From Nocardia seriolae NBRC 15557 (GTDB lineage: Bacteria > Actinomycetota > Actinomycetes > Mycobacteriales > Mycobacteriaceae): DNA of 38,958 bases. The DNA lies in NCBI RefSeq assembly GCF_007990715.1, contig NZ_BJWY01000069.1, forward strand, positions 1-38,958, given 5' to 3'. The notes beneath the pieces are model-generated. The model searched no databases and was not told where the DNA came from. It worked only from the letters and a program-made list of their open reading frames with translations. Below are positions 7,884 through 16,035 of the stretch, piece by piece (position 1 is the first letter of the stretch; every line of letters starts with the position of its first letter). Position numbers and translations under genes: made by a program.

Positions 7884-10800
7884 TTACTGCGCCAGGTCGT
7901 CGACCGTCGCAGCCTCGTTGCGGGACAGGTTGATACCCAGGTTCGCCGCGGCGCGCTCCAGGTCCTCGTCGTCGCCGTCGCGCATCTCGATGGCGGCGCC
8001 GTCCGAGGACAGCACCTCCACGTTCAGGCACAGCGACTGGAGCTCCTTGAGCAGAACCTTGAACGACTCCGGGATACCCGGCTCCGGAATGTTCTCGCCC
8101 TTGACGATGGCCTCGTACACCTTCACGCGGCCGACCACGTCGTCCGACTTGATGGTGAGCAGCTCCTGCAGGGTGTAGGCCGCGCCGTACGCCTGCATGG
8201 CCCAACATTCCATTTCACCGAAGCGCTGACCACCGAACTGCGCCTTACCACCCAGCGGCTGCTGCGTGATCATCGAGTACGGACCGGTCGAACGCGCGTG
8301 GATCTTGTCGTCGACCAAGTGGTGCAGCTTCAGGATGTACATGTAGCCCACGGCCACCGGGTACGGGAACGGCTCGCCGGAGCGACCATCGAGCAGGATG
8401 GCCTTGCCGTCGTCGTTGATCATCTTCTCGCCGTCGCGGTTCGGCAGCGTCGAACCGAGCAGGCCGGTCAGCTCCTCCTCGCGGGCGCCGTCGAACACCG
8501 GGGTGGCGATGTTCGTGTCGGCGGGCTGTCCGATCATCTCGGCGGGCAGGTTCTTCGCCCAGTCCGGCGAACCGTCGACCTGCCAGCCGGTCTTGGCGAT
8601 GTAACCCAGGTGGGTCTCCAGCACCTGACCGATGTTCATACGACGCGGCACACCGTGGGTGTTCAGGATGATGTCGACCGGGGTGCCGTCCGGGAGGAAC
8701 GGCATGTCCTCCTGCGGAAGGATCTTGCCGATGACACCCTTGTTGCCGTGGCGGCCGGCGAGCTTGTCGCCGTCCTGGATCTTGCGCTTCTGCGCGACGT
8801 AAACGCGCACAAGCTCATTGACGCCCGGGGGCAGATCGTCGTCGTCGTCACGCGAGAAGACGCGGACGCCGATGACCTTGCCGGACTCACCGTGGGGCAC
8901 CTTCAGGGAGGTGTCGCGGACCTCGCGGGCCTTCTCACCGAAGATGGCGCGCAGCAGGCGCTCCTCGGGGGTCAGCTCGGTCTCACCCTTCGGGGTGACC
9001 TTGCCGACCAGGATGTCGCCGTCACGGACCTCCGCGCCGATGCGCACGATGCCGCGCTCGTCCAGGTCCGCCAGGACCTCGTCGGAGACGTTCGGGATGT
9101 CCCGGGTGATCTCCTCGGCACCGAGCTTGGTGTCGCGAGCGTCGATCTCGTGCTCCTCGATGTGGATCGAGGTGAGCACGTCGTCCTCCACGAGGCGCTG
9201 CGACAGGATGATCGCGTCCTCGTAGTTGTGGCCTTCCCACGGCATGATCGCCACGAGCAGGTTCTTGCCCAGGGCCATCTCACCGTTCTCGGTGCAGGGG
9301 CCGTCGGCGAGCACGTGCCCGGACTCCACGCGCATGCCCTCGTCCACGATCGGACGCTGGTTGGCGCAGGTGCCCTGGTTGGAGCGCTCGAACTTGCGCA
9401 GGCGGTAGCTGCGGCGGGTGCCGTCGTCGTGCATGACGGTGATGAAGTCGGCCGAAACCTCTTCCACCACACCGGCCTTCTGGTTCACGACCACGTCACC
9501 GGCGTCGACCGCGGCGCGCAGCTCCATGCCGGTGCCGACCAGCGGCGACTCGGAACGGATCAGCGGCACGGCCTGACGCTGCATGTTCGCGCCCATGAGG
9601 GCACGGTTGGCGTCGTCGTGCTCGAGGAACGGAATCATGGCGGTCGCGACCGACACCATCTGGCGCGGCGAGACATCCATGTAGTCGATGTCCTTGGCCG
9701 GGACGTATTCCATTTCCTCGTTGCCGTGGCGGGCGAGGACGCGGTCCTCGAGGAAGTTGCCGTCCGCGTCGACCGGCGAGTTCGCCTGGGCGCGGATGTG
9801 GCGGTCCTCCTCGTCGGCGGTGAGGTACTTGACCTCATCGGTGACGCGGCCGTCGATGACCTTGAGGTACGGGGTCTCGATGAAACCGAACGGGTTGACC
9901 CGCGCGTAGACCGAGAGCGAACCGATCAGGCCGATGTTCGGGCCTTCCGGGGTCTCGATCGGGCACATGCGGCCGTAGTGCGACGGGTGGACGTCACGGA
10001 CCTCCAGACCGGCGCGCTCACGGGACAGACCACCCGGGCCCAGCGCCGACAGACGACGCTTGTGGGTCAGACCCGAGAGCGGGTTGTTCTGGTCCATGAA
10101 CTGCGACAGCTGCGAGGTGCCGAAGAACTCCTTGATCGCCGCCACGACGGGACGGATGTTGATCAGGGTCTGCGGCGTGATGGCCTCGACATCCTGGGTG
10201 GTCATGCGCTCGCGCACGACGCGCTCCATGCGGGACAGGCCCACGCGGATCTGGTTCTGGATCAGCTCGCCAACCGTCCGCAGACGACGGTTGCCGAAGT
10301 GGTCGATGTCATCGACATCCACCGGCACCTCGACGCCGCCGGGGACGGTCATGAGCTTGTCGCCCTGGTGCAGGCGCACCAGGTACTCGATGGTCGCGAC
10401 GATGTCTTCCTTGGTCAGCACCGAACCCGTGACGGGCACACCGGCATTGACGCCCAGCTTCTTGTTGACCTTGTAGCGGCCGACGCGGGCCAGGTCGTAG
10501 CGCTTCTCCTTGAAGAACAGGTTCTCCAGCAGGGTCTGCGCCGACTCCTTGGTCGGCGGCTCGCCCGGACGCAGCTTGCGGTAGATGTCGAGCAGCGCCT
10601 CGTCCTGACCCGGGGTGGAGTCCTTCTCGAGGGTGGACATCATGATCTCGGAGAAACCGAAGCGCTCGGTGATCTCCTCGGTGGTCAGACCCAGCGCCTT
10701 GAGCAGCACGGTGACCGGCTGGCGACGCTTGCGGTCGATACGCACACCGACGGTGTCGCGCTTGTCGACGTCGAACTCCAGCCACGCGCCGCGCGACGGG

Positions 10801-11396
10801 ATGACACGCACCGAGTGCAGGGTCTTCTCGGTCGACTTGTCGATGGACTCGTCGAAGTAGACACCGGGCGAACGGACCAGCTGCGACACGACGACGCGCT
10901 CGGTGCCGTTGATGATGAACGTGCCCTTGTCGGTCATCATCGGGAAATCACCCATGAAGACCGTCTGAGACTTGATCTCACCGGTGTTGTTGTTGATGAA
11001 CTCCGCGGTCACGAACAGCGGCGCCGCGTAGGTCATGTCCTTGTCCTTGCACTCCTCGATGGAGGCCTTGACCTCTTCGAAGCGCGGGTCGGAGAAGGAC
11101 AGCGACATGGAGCCGGAGAAGTCCTCGATCGGAGACAGCTCCTCGAGCACCTCCTCGAGGCCCCCGACGGGGTTTTCGACGTCGCCGCGCGCGATGGCAC
11201 GCTCACGCCAGTCTGCTGAACCGACCAGCCAGGCGAACGATTCGGTTTGTAGATCGAGAAGTCCGGGAACCTCCAGGGGTTCGCGAATCTTCGCGAAAGA
11301 CACCCGCTTCGGGGCTCCGGGGACTGAGTAGAATCCACGGCCCGCCGTGGTGGCCTCGGTCTGGGTGGAGACTGCCAAGATGCGTCCTTCCAGCAC
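7884..11396 (-). CDS. rpoB: DNA-directed RNA polymerase subunit beta (rifampicin-sensitive type sequence)
   Basis: 1170 residues; GTG start giving MLEGRILAVSTQTE, which aligns with the mycobacterial N-terminus. The rifampicin-resistance-determining region reads GTSQLSQFMDQNNPLSGL then THKRRLSAL. The key serine codon (TCG, 10047-10049) is residue 450, with His445 and Asp435 also present, numbered exactly as in M. tuberculosis. This is therefore the susceptible-type sequence rather than the altered type of a resistance paralogue. Other conserved blocks (SHYGRMCPIETPEGPNIGL; the GRHGNKGV active-site lysine segment; QPLGGKAQFGGQRFGEMECWA) are intact. A promoter about 170 bases upstream and a 555-bp gene-free leader region precede it. 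rpoC follows in the same operon. Confidence 0.99.
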   Translation of the reverse strand: MLEGRILAVSTQTEATTAGRGFYSVPGAPKRVSFAKIREPLEVPGLLDLQTESFAWLVGSADWRERAIARGDVENPVGGLEEVLEELSPIEDFSGSMSLSFSDPRFEEVKASIEECKDKDMTYAAPLFVTAEFINNNTGEIKSQTVFMGDFPMMTDKGTFIINGTERVVVSQLVRSPGVYFDESIDKSTEKTLHSVRVIPSRGAWLEFDVDKRDTVGVRIDRKRRQPVTVLLKALGLTTEEITERFGFSEIMMSTLEKDSTPGQDEALLDIYRKLRPGEPPTKESAQTLLENLFFKEKRYDLARVGRYKVNKKLGVNAGVPVTGSVLTKEDIVATIEYLVRLHQGDKLMTVPGGVEVPVDVDDIDHFGNRRLRTVGELIQNQIRVGLSRMERVVRERMTTQDVEAITPQTLINIRPVVAAIKEFFGTSQLSQFMDQNNPLSGLTHKRRLSALGPGGLSRERAGLEVRDVHPSHYGRMCPIETPEGPNIGLIGSLSVYARVNPFGFIETPYLKVIDGRVTDEVKYLTADEEDRHIRAQANSPVDADGNFLEDRVLARHGNEEMEYVPAKDIDYMDVSPRQMVSVATAMIPFLEHDDANRALMGANMQRQAVPLIRSESPLVGTGMELRAAVDAGDVVVNQKAGVVEEVSADFITVMHDDGTRRSYRLRKFERSNQGTCANQRPIVDEGMRVESGHVLADGPCTENGEMALGKNLLVAIMPWEGHNYEDAIILSQRLVEDDVLTSIHIEEHEIDARDTKLGAEEITRDIPNVSDEVLADLDERGIVRIGAEVRDGDILVGKVTPKGETELTPEERLLRAIFGEKAREVRDTSLKVPHGESGKVIGVRVFSRDDDDDLPPGVNELVRVYVAQKRKIQDGDKLAGRHGNKGVIGKILPQEDMPFLPDGTPVDIILNTHGVPRRMNIGQVLETHLGYIAKTGWQVDGSPDWAKNLPAEMIGQPADTNIATPVFDGAREEELTGLLGSTLPNRDGEKMINDDGKAILLDGRSGEPFPYPVAVGYMYILKLHHLVDDKIHARSTGPYSMITQQPLGGKAQFGGQRFGEMECWAMQAYGAAYTLQELLTIKSDDVVGRVKVYEAIVKGENIPEPGIPESFKVLLKELQSLCLNVEVLSSDGAAIEMRDGDDEDLERAAANLGINLSRNEAATVDDLAQ

Positions 11397-11562
11397 CTCA
11401 CGCGCGTCGCGTGGTGGTCCGCGACCGTCGCTTGTCTGCTACGAATTCCGCTGGTTACGACCCGAACGAAACCCGAACAGCAAACAGCGGAAGTAACACC
11501 GGAAGGTGGAACTTTCGTGATGCGATCGAGGTATGGACAGGAGGCAGCCAGCGCAACGTCAA

Positions 11563-11592
11563 AAACTACACCCAAACCTACGGGGGTGTCAA
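11563..11592 (-). promoter_or_regulatory. candidate rpoB promoter
   Basis: On the minus strand a perfect -35 TTGACA (11587-11592) is followed after 18 bases by TAGTTT (11563-11568), which fits the TANNNT -10 pattern. The start point would be near 11556, giving a leader of about 160 bases before the GTG of rpoB. It is the best housekeeping-sigma match in the 555-bp region; a second start site is not excluded. Confidence 0.6.
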
Positions 11593-11645
11593 AGTACCAC
11601 CCGTGGCGATCCGCGGACGGCAACTTCGCCCCGGTGTGTCTATGT

Positions 11646-11687
11646 CGATATCCGGGCGACCGGAGCGCCGATATCCGGGCGACCGGA
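11646..11687. repeat. two copies of a 19-bp direct repeat, 23-bp period, upstream of rpoB
   Basis: CGATATCCGGGCGACCGGA occurs at 11646-11664 and again, without change, at 11669-11687. The 4-base spacer differs from the bases after copy two. A period of 23 bp is close to two helical turns, so bound proteins would sit on nearly the same face. It lies about 54-95 bp upstream of the -35 box of the rpoB promoter, where an activator would bind. It could also be a remnant of a tandem duplication. Confidence 0.8.
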
Positions 11688-11904
11688 ACGTCGGTACCGA
11701 CACAGCGAGGGCGGCCTCCACACGGATTTCCGACTGGGCCGAAGAGTCCGCTGGCTGCGTTCGCGAGGCCCACGTCGGCGTCCTGTCCCCTGTGACAGCC
11801 GCCGCTGTTGTGAATAGCGTGACGGCTCGGACGAAAGTCGTCAAGTGGCGGTCCGCGTTGACAAATGCCGAGATCGCCTGTCCCGCTACAAGATCACCTT
11901 CCGA

Positions 11905-11940
11905 CGTCGCGCGATACCGGAAAGACACCGGCGCGCGACG
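11905..11940 (-). terminator. bulged GC hairpin after the last mce-operon gene
   Basis: CGTCGCGCG (11905-11913) pairs with CGCGCGACG (11932-11940), and the inner CCGG (917-920 and 928-931 of this kilobase) extends the stem. There is a 3-base bulge (ATA) on one side and a 7-base loop. This makes 13 base pairs, 11 bases after the stop codon of the last gene. It has no U-tract. It is a likely terminator that insulates rpoB from the mce operon. Confidence 0.65.
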
Positions 11941-11951
11941 GGCGTGACCCT

Positions 11952-12704
11952 CTACTTGTCGGTTATCTCCGAGGCCAGCCAGTGGCCGTCGACCTTCTGC
12001 ATGCGCAGCACGATCGGGCCCGACGCGAGGGGTTCGGGCTTGTTGTCCTTGACCGCCGAGATGTTCAGGTTGACCAGCAGTTCGGCGCGGTCGCCGGTGA
12101 GCAGGGTCACGCCGATGGGGTCGGTTTTGACCTGGGTGTCGGTCTGGGTCTGCCTGATGGTGTCGACCGTGGTGTCGACGTACTTGGCGAAGTCCTTCTG
12201 CATCTTGTCGGTGAGCACCGAGTTGACCGAGGTCTTCCACTTGTCGATCTCGGCGGCCTTGTAGCCGTAGAGCGTGGTGAGGGCGTGGTCGGCGGCGGCC
12301 TTCACCTCGTCGGTGGCCGTGTTGTCGACGTAGGCGAGATTGCCGGAGTCCGAGTTGGGCTTGCCCACCCAGTGATTCACCGCACCGGTCACCGCGAAGG
12401 CGAGCAGCAGCACGGCGAGCGCGCCGCACACGGTGGCGACACCCCAGTTACGCCAAAATCCACCTTGCCCGCTCGGCTTGGAATACTGTTGCGGGGCAGG
12501 ATTTTTGGACAGGCTGGGACCGCGCGGCGGGGTGGTGCGCCGGGTGGTCCGATCGGACTCGACGGTCTGATCGGCCGACACCGTCCGATCGAGCCGCTCG
12601 GTGGTGGACCGGGTGCTCGCCGCGGTGGTGCGCGACGCGGTGCCGCGCTGGGCGGCCGGGCGGCGCGGGGTGACGCGGTTGACGGGACGTTTCCGGTTGG
12701 CCAT
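11952..12704 (-). CDS. Mce-associated membrane protein (Mam type), last gene of operon
   Basis: 250 residues. The N-terminal 80 residues are Arg/Thr/Pro-rich, disordered and cytoplasmic. One transmembrane helix follows at about 88-110 (GVATVCGALAVLLLAFAVTGAV). The rest is an extracytoplasmic domain of about 140 residues (TDEVKAAADHALTTLYGY, then KVDGHWLASEI at the end) with the NTF2-like look of Mam proteins. In mycobacteria such proteins follow mceF and help stabilise the Mce transporter. The ATG at 12704 has GGAGGG upstream. It lies 13 bases after the preceding Mam gene and ends the operon. Confidence 0.88.
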   Translation of the reverse strand: MANRKRPVNRVTPRRPAAQRGTASRTTAASTRSTTERLDRTVSADQTVESDRTTRRTTPPRGPSLSKNPAPQQYSKPSGQGGFWRNWGVATVCGALAVLLLAFAVTGAVNHWVGKPNSDSGNLAYVDNTATDEVKAAADHALTTLYGYKAAEIDKWKTSVNSVLTDKMQKDFAKYVDTTVDTIRQTQTDTQVKTDPIGVTLLTGDRAELLVNLNISAVKDNKPEPLASGPIVLRMQKVDGHWLASEITDK

Positions 12705-12717
12705 GGGTCACTCCCTC

Positions 12718-13536
12718 CTAGTTGCCCGGTGCGGGGGTCGGGGTCGAGCTCGGCTGCTGTGCGGTGCCCGTGCCCAGCGGCACCGGCTCGCCCAGATTCT
12801 GCGCCTTCTCGGCTTTCCAAGCGTCGCCGACCTTGACCAGGTCGAGGGTCCAGAGCTGGCGGAAGGTGGCGGGCTGCCCGCCGGGCCAGCTCCGGGTGAT
12901 CTTCAGCACCGCGAAGGCCGACGCGTGATCGAGCTCGGTGTTGAGCGAGGTGAGGGTGAGCCCCTCGACATCGGCCTTGATCCGGGTCTTGGAGTCCTGG
13001 GCGGTCTGCTTGAGCTGATCCTGCCCTTCCTCCTGCTGCTTGAGCAGTTCCCCGGTCATGGATGACCGGATATTTGCCAGCGACCCGTCGATATCGTCCG
13101 GGTTGATGGACATCAGGTTGATCGCGGCCTGCCGGGCATCGGTCAGCGCGGCATCACGGGCGTGCGCGCGGTTCTCGTCCTTGTGATCCCCGAACCAGAG
13201 GAAGCCGATGATCCCGGCCGCCACGACGGATACGGCCAGCAGCGCGGCCGCACCCACGGTGACGAAGCGCCGCACATCCAACCCCGCGGGCGGAGTCGCG
13301 GCAGGCCCGGCCACGGTGGGCCCGGCGGGCGCGTCCAGCACCACTGTCGGCTCGGCCGCCGCGACAGGCTCCGATGCCGCGGTTTCCGTATCGGATTCGG
13401 TTTTGGAACCCGCGTGCCGGAACGACTCGGAGATCGCGACGTCAGCCCAGGACCCATCCGGGGTGGTTTCGGGAACCGACGGGCTCGTCGGCTTCTCGAG
13501 GTTGTCCCCCGAATCGCTGTCCTTTTGCTGGCTCAC
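12718..13536 (-). CDS. Mce-associated membrane protein (Mam type)
   Basis: 272 residues with a GTG start. The long N-terminal cytoplasmic region (about 1-88) is acidic and Pro/Thr-rich. A transmembrane helix at about 89-113 (FVTVGAAALLAVSVVAAGIIGFLWF) leads to an external domain with DARQAAINLMSINPDDIDG and SFRQ/LWTLDLVKVGDAWK-like elements, and the tail is Pro/Ser/Thr-rich. This matches the Mam family. It is paralogous in layout to the downstream gene. The start lies 22 bases after the mceF stop. It probably acts as an accessory subunit of the encoded Mce lipid importer rather than as an enzyme. Confidence 0.88.
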   Translation of the reverse strand: MSQQKDSDSGDNLEKPTSPSVPETTPDGSWADVAISESFRHAGSKTESDTETAASEPVAAAEPTVVLDAPAGPTVAGPAATPPAGLDVRRFVTVGAAALLAVSVVAAGIIGFLWFGDHKDENRAHARDAALTDARQAAINLMSINPDDIDGSLANIRSSMTGELLKQQEEGQDQLKQTAQDSKTRIKADVEGLTLTSLNTELDHASAFAVLKITRSWPGGQPATFRQLWTLDLVKVGDAWKAEKAQNLGEPVPLGTGTAQQPSSTPTPAPGN

Positions 13537-13558
13537 GCCGCCACCATACTTTCCTCTC

Positions 13559-14800
13559 TCACCGCTTGGGTGTGACGCCCATGAGGGTCGCCAGCTGGGT
13601 CGCGACCGGGTTCAGGTTGAGCTTCTCCGGGTCGTACTTGGGCTTGTCGTCCCAGGGCTGTGGAACGCTGGGGTCGGCCAGGTCGGCGCGCGCTCCGCCG
13701 CGGACCGCGGTCTCACTGCCCTGCGGGACGGTGCAACCGGCCTGCGTATTGAACGGGAAGTCGTCGCGGGTGTCGTCGAAGTTGGGGTTCTGGGCCTTCA
13801 TCTGGTCCAGAATCCGTTGCGTGCCTTCGTATCCCACCGTGCAGGCGGGCGGGTTGTTGGTCTCGAGCACCAGGCCGAAGTGGGTGGTGCCGTCGCCGGG
13901 CGCGGTGGAGGAGCCACCGAGCGGCAGCAGCGGCAGCATCTGCAGCACCGGGCCGAGGGCGTAGAACTTCGGCGAAATGGCCAGCAGCAGCACGCGCAGG
14001 TTGGTCAGGTCCTTGGTGAGGGCCGGGCCGCTCTCGGTCAGCAGGCGCTGGATCGAGGAGGCCGCATCGGTGCCGGTGCCGATGAGCCGGCGGATGTCCG
14101 GGTCATTGGACTTGAGCTGCGCGGTGAGCTTGTCGAGGCCGTCGCTGAACTGCAGGATCGCGGGCGACTGCTCGGCCTGGGTGCCCAGCACGGTGCGCGC
14201 GGAGCGGATCAGCGCCAGGGTCTGCGGCAGGTTGTCGATGCCGGTGGCGGTGAACTTGTTCAGCGAGTCGACCAGGATCTTGAGGTCGTCACGCCGCCCG
14301 TCGAAGGCCTTGCCCAGCTCGGTGATGGTGGTGGACAACGCCTTCAGGTCGGTGCTGCTCGCGAAGTGGTCGACGCTGGTGAGCAGGTCCTCCACGTGGA
14401 CGGGCACCGCCGCGCCGTCGATGACCGAGCCGTCGTGCAGGTACGGCGAGGTGTCGCTGGTGGGCAGCAGGTCCACGTACTGCTCACCGATGGCGGACCG
14501 GTTGGCGATCACGGCCTTGGCATTGGCGGGGACCTTGGGCTTGCTGGAGCTCATGTCCAGGGTGATCAGCACGCCGTCGGGGGTGACGTCGAGGTTGCCG
14601 ACCCGGCCCACGGGCACGCCGCGGTAGGTGACCTCCGCGCCCTTGGACAGGTTGCCGGTCTCCTTGGCCTTGATCTTCACCTGGTACAGCCCGAAGCCCA
14701 TCATCTGGTCCAGGTGCACGTATTTCGCGCCCACGAACACGACGCCGAGGACGGCGATGATCGCGAAGGCGATCAGCTGATTACGCACCAGACGAGTCAT
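13559..14800 (-). CDS. mceF: MCE-family protein, MceF position
   Basis: 413 residues. One N-terminal membrane anchor (residues 7-26, NQLIAFAIIAVLGVVFVGAK) is followed by the MCE domain at about 37-120 (VTYRGVPVGRVGNL, then AIGEQYVDLLP). A long helical segment of about 170 residues (DLKALSTTITELGKAFDGRRDDL) forms the needle-like part of Mce proteins. The C-terminal part contains two cysteines (PPACTVGYEG and QAGCTVPQG) that may form a disulfide. It is the sixth of six MCE subunits expected to assemble as a heterohexameric tunnel for lipids across the envelope. ATG 14800 overlaps the mceE stop as ATGA, suggesting translational coupling. Confidence 0.93.
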   Translation of the reverse strand: MTRLVRNQLIAFAIIAVLGVVFVGAKYVHLDQMMGFGLYQVKIKAKETGNLSKGAEVTYRGVPVGRVGNLDVTPDGVLITLDMSSSKPKVPANAKAVIANRSAIGEQYVDLLPTSDTSPYLHDGSVIDGAAVPVHVEDLLTSVDHFASSTDLKALSTTITELGKAFDGRRDDLKILVDSLNKFTATGIDNLPQTLALIRSARTVLGTQAEQSPAILQFSDGLDKLTAQLKSNDPDIRRLIGTGTDAASSIQRLLTESGPALTKDLTNLRVLLLAISPKFYALGPVLQMLPLLPLGGSSTAPGDGTTHFGLVLETNNPPACTVGYEGTQRILDQMKAQNPNFDDTRDDFPFNTQAGCTVPQGSETAVRGGARADLADPSVPQPWDDKPKYDPEKLNLNPVATQLATLMGVTPKR

Positions 14801-16035
14801 CGCGGACCACCCACTCCCAGCTGCTCGAGGATCGATCCCAGCGGATCGGTCGGTCCCGCCTGCCCGGTCGGCCGCGCCACGGTGGGCGGCAGCGGCAGCA
14901 GCGAGACGGTCGGCCAGCCGCCGCGCGGCCCGTTGCCGTTGTAGTACGGGTTGGTCGGGTCCACGTTCACCTGACGGCCGGTGGGCGGCAGGTAGACCGG
15001 ATCCTGTTTGCCCACACCGAGGTTCGACAGCAGGGTGCCGATCTGCAGGTCGACCGAGAGCCAGGTGTTGACCTGGCCGCCGAACGCGGACTTTATCGCC
15101 TCGTCCGGGAACGGGTAGGTCGGGATGAGCGGGAACGCGGTCACCAGGTCACCCGCCGAATCGCCCAGCGCCTGCAGCGTGGGTCGCAGCGAGGACAGAT
15201 CGGTGATCAGGTTGTCCTTGGAGTGGTTGAGCACGTCGAATCCGGCCTGCCCCACCCGATCCAGCTGCTGCAGCATCTGAATCAGCTGCGGCCGTTGCTC
15301 ATTGAGGATCTTGATGCCGGCGGGCAGCTCGTCGAGGATCTTGGAGATCTGGGTGGTCTGCTGGCTCACCCGGCTGGTCAGCGTGTCGAGGCTGTCCAAC
15401 GCGCGGGTGATATTGCCGACCTGGTCGTCGAGACCCTTGATCAGGATGTTGGCCTGATCCAGCAAGTCCCGGACCTTGCCCTCGCGGCCGTCCAGAGTCT
15501 TGTTGAGCTCCACCACGATCGGTTGCAGCTGCGCCACGCCGCCGCCGTTGAGCAGCAGCGAGAGCGCGCCGAGCACCTGCTCCACCTCGGTGGCGGTCTG
15601 GGTGTTCTCGCGCGGGATCTTGTCACCGCTCTTCAGCGGCGCGGAGTCGGCGTCCTTGGGGGCGGACAGTTCGATGTACTTCTCACCCAGCAGGTTGGTC
15701 TGCTTGACCTCGGCGTGCGCATTGTGCGGCAGCTTCACGTCATCGTTGAACAGCACCTGCACGCTGGCTTCCCAGGCGTTGTCGGGTGCGATGCTGATCT
15801 TGTCGACCCGGCCCACGGCCACGCCCTCGACCTTCACCGAGGACTGCGGGACCAGGTCCAGCACATCGCCGAAGCGGATGTCGATGGACATCGGGTGCTT
15901 GCCGATGTTCGGGCCGCCGGGCAGCGGAATGCTGTCCGCGCCGCAGCCCGCGGCCACCGCGGTGACCGCGCCGAGCGAGGTGGCCAGCAGCGCGGCCCGT
16001 TTCACCCGGCCGCCGCGAATCCGGTTGGCGCTCAT
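14797..16035 (-). CDS. mceE: MCE-family lipoprotein, MceE (LprK-like) position
   Basis: 412 residues. The N-terminus has basic residues, a hydrophobic stretch (ALLATSLGAVTAVAAGC) and a lipobox whose cysteine is at about residue 31, so it should be lipid-anchored. This is characteristic of the fifth MCE subunit of actinobacterial operons. The MCE domain follows (DIRFGDVLDLVPQSSVKVEGVA, LLGEKYIELSAP), then a helical region with many Gln/Leu heptad-like stretches (SRVSQQTTQISKILDELP) and a Pro-rich C-terminus. It overlaps mceD upstream and mceF downstream by ATGA junctions. Confidence 0.94.
   Translation of the reverse strand: MSANRIRGGRVKRAALLATSLGAVTAVAAGCGADSIPLPGGPNIGKHPMSIDIRFGDVLDLVPQSSVKVEGVAVGRVDKISIAPDNAWEASVQVLFNDDVKLPHNAHAEVKQTNLLGEKYIELSAPKDADSAPLKSGDKIPRENTQTATEVEQVLGALSLLLNGGGVAQLQPIVVELNKTLDGREGKVRDLLDQANILIKGLDDQVGNITRALDSLDTLTSRVSQQTTQISKILDELPAGIKILNEQRPQLIQMLQQLDRVGQAGFDVLNHSKDNLITDLSSLRPTLQALGDSAGDLVTAFPLIPTYPFPDEAIKSAFGGQVNTWLSVDLQIGTLLSNLGVGKQDPVYLPPTGRQVNVDPTNPYYNGNGPRGGWPTVSLLPLPPTVARPTGQAGPTDPLGSILEQLGVGGPR

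Larger units (their letters stand above)
11397..11951. other. 555-bp gene-free region between the mce operon and rpoB
   Basis: No reading frame here has family resemblance. Frames that cross it overlap rpoB or the last mce-associated gene out of frame. It holds, in minus-strand order, the bulged hairpin ending the mce operon (11905-11940), a 19-bp direct repeat with 23-bp period (11646-11687), and a promoter for rpoB (11563-11592). The rest shows no feature I recognise. The length suggests several regulatory inputs to rpoB-rpoC. Confidence 0.7.

Noticed and set aside
8298..11219. 973-codon open frame on the plus strand opposite rpoB
   Set aside because: It has the same cause as the frame opposite rpoC: no stop codons arise opposite strongly G/C-ending codons. 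No domain is recognisable.
11033..11773. 246-codon minus-strand frame across the rpoB start
   Set aside because: It overlaps rpoB in a different frame and its upstream part has no family motif. rpoB is certain, and its promoter lies inside this frame.
11858..11892. TTGACA on the plus strand with TACAAG downstream
   Set aside because: The spacer is 23 bases, too long for a promoter, and no plus-strand gene follows.
11411..11947. 178-codon plus-strand frame in the mce-rpoB gap
   Set aside because: It lacks a ribosome binding site and any motif. It runs over the tandem repeat and the terminator hairpin.
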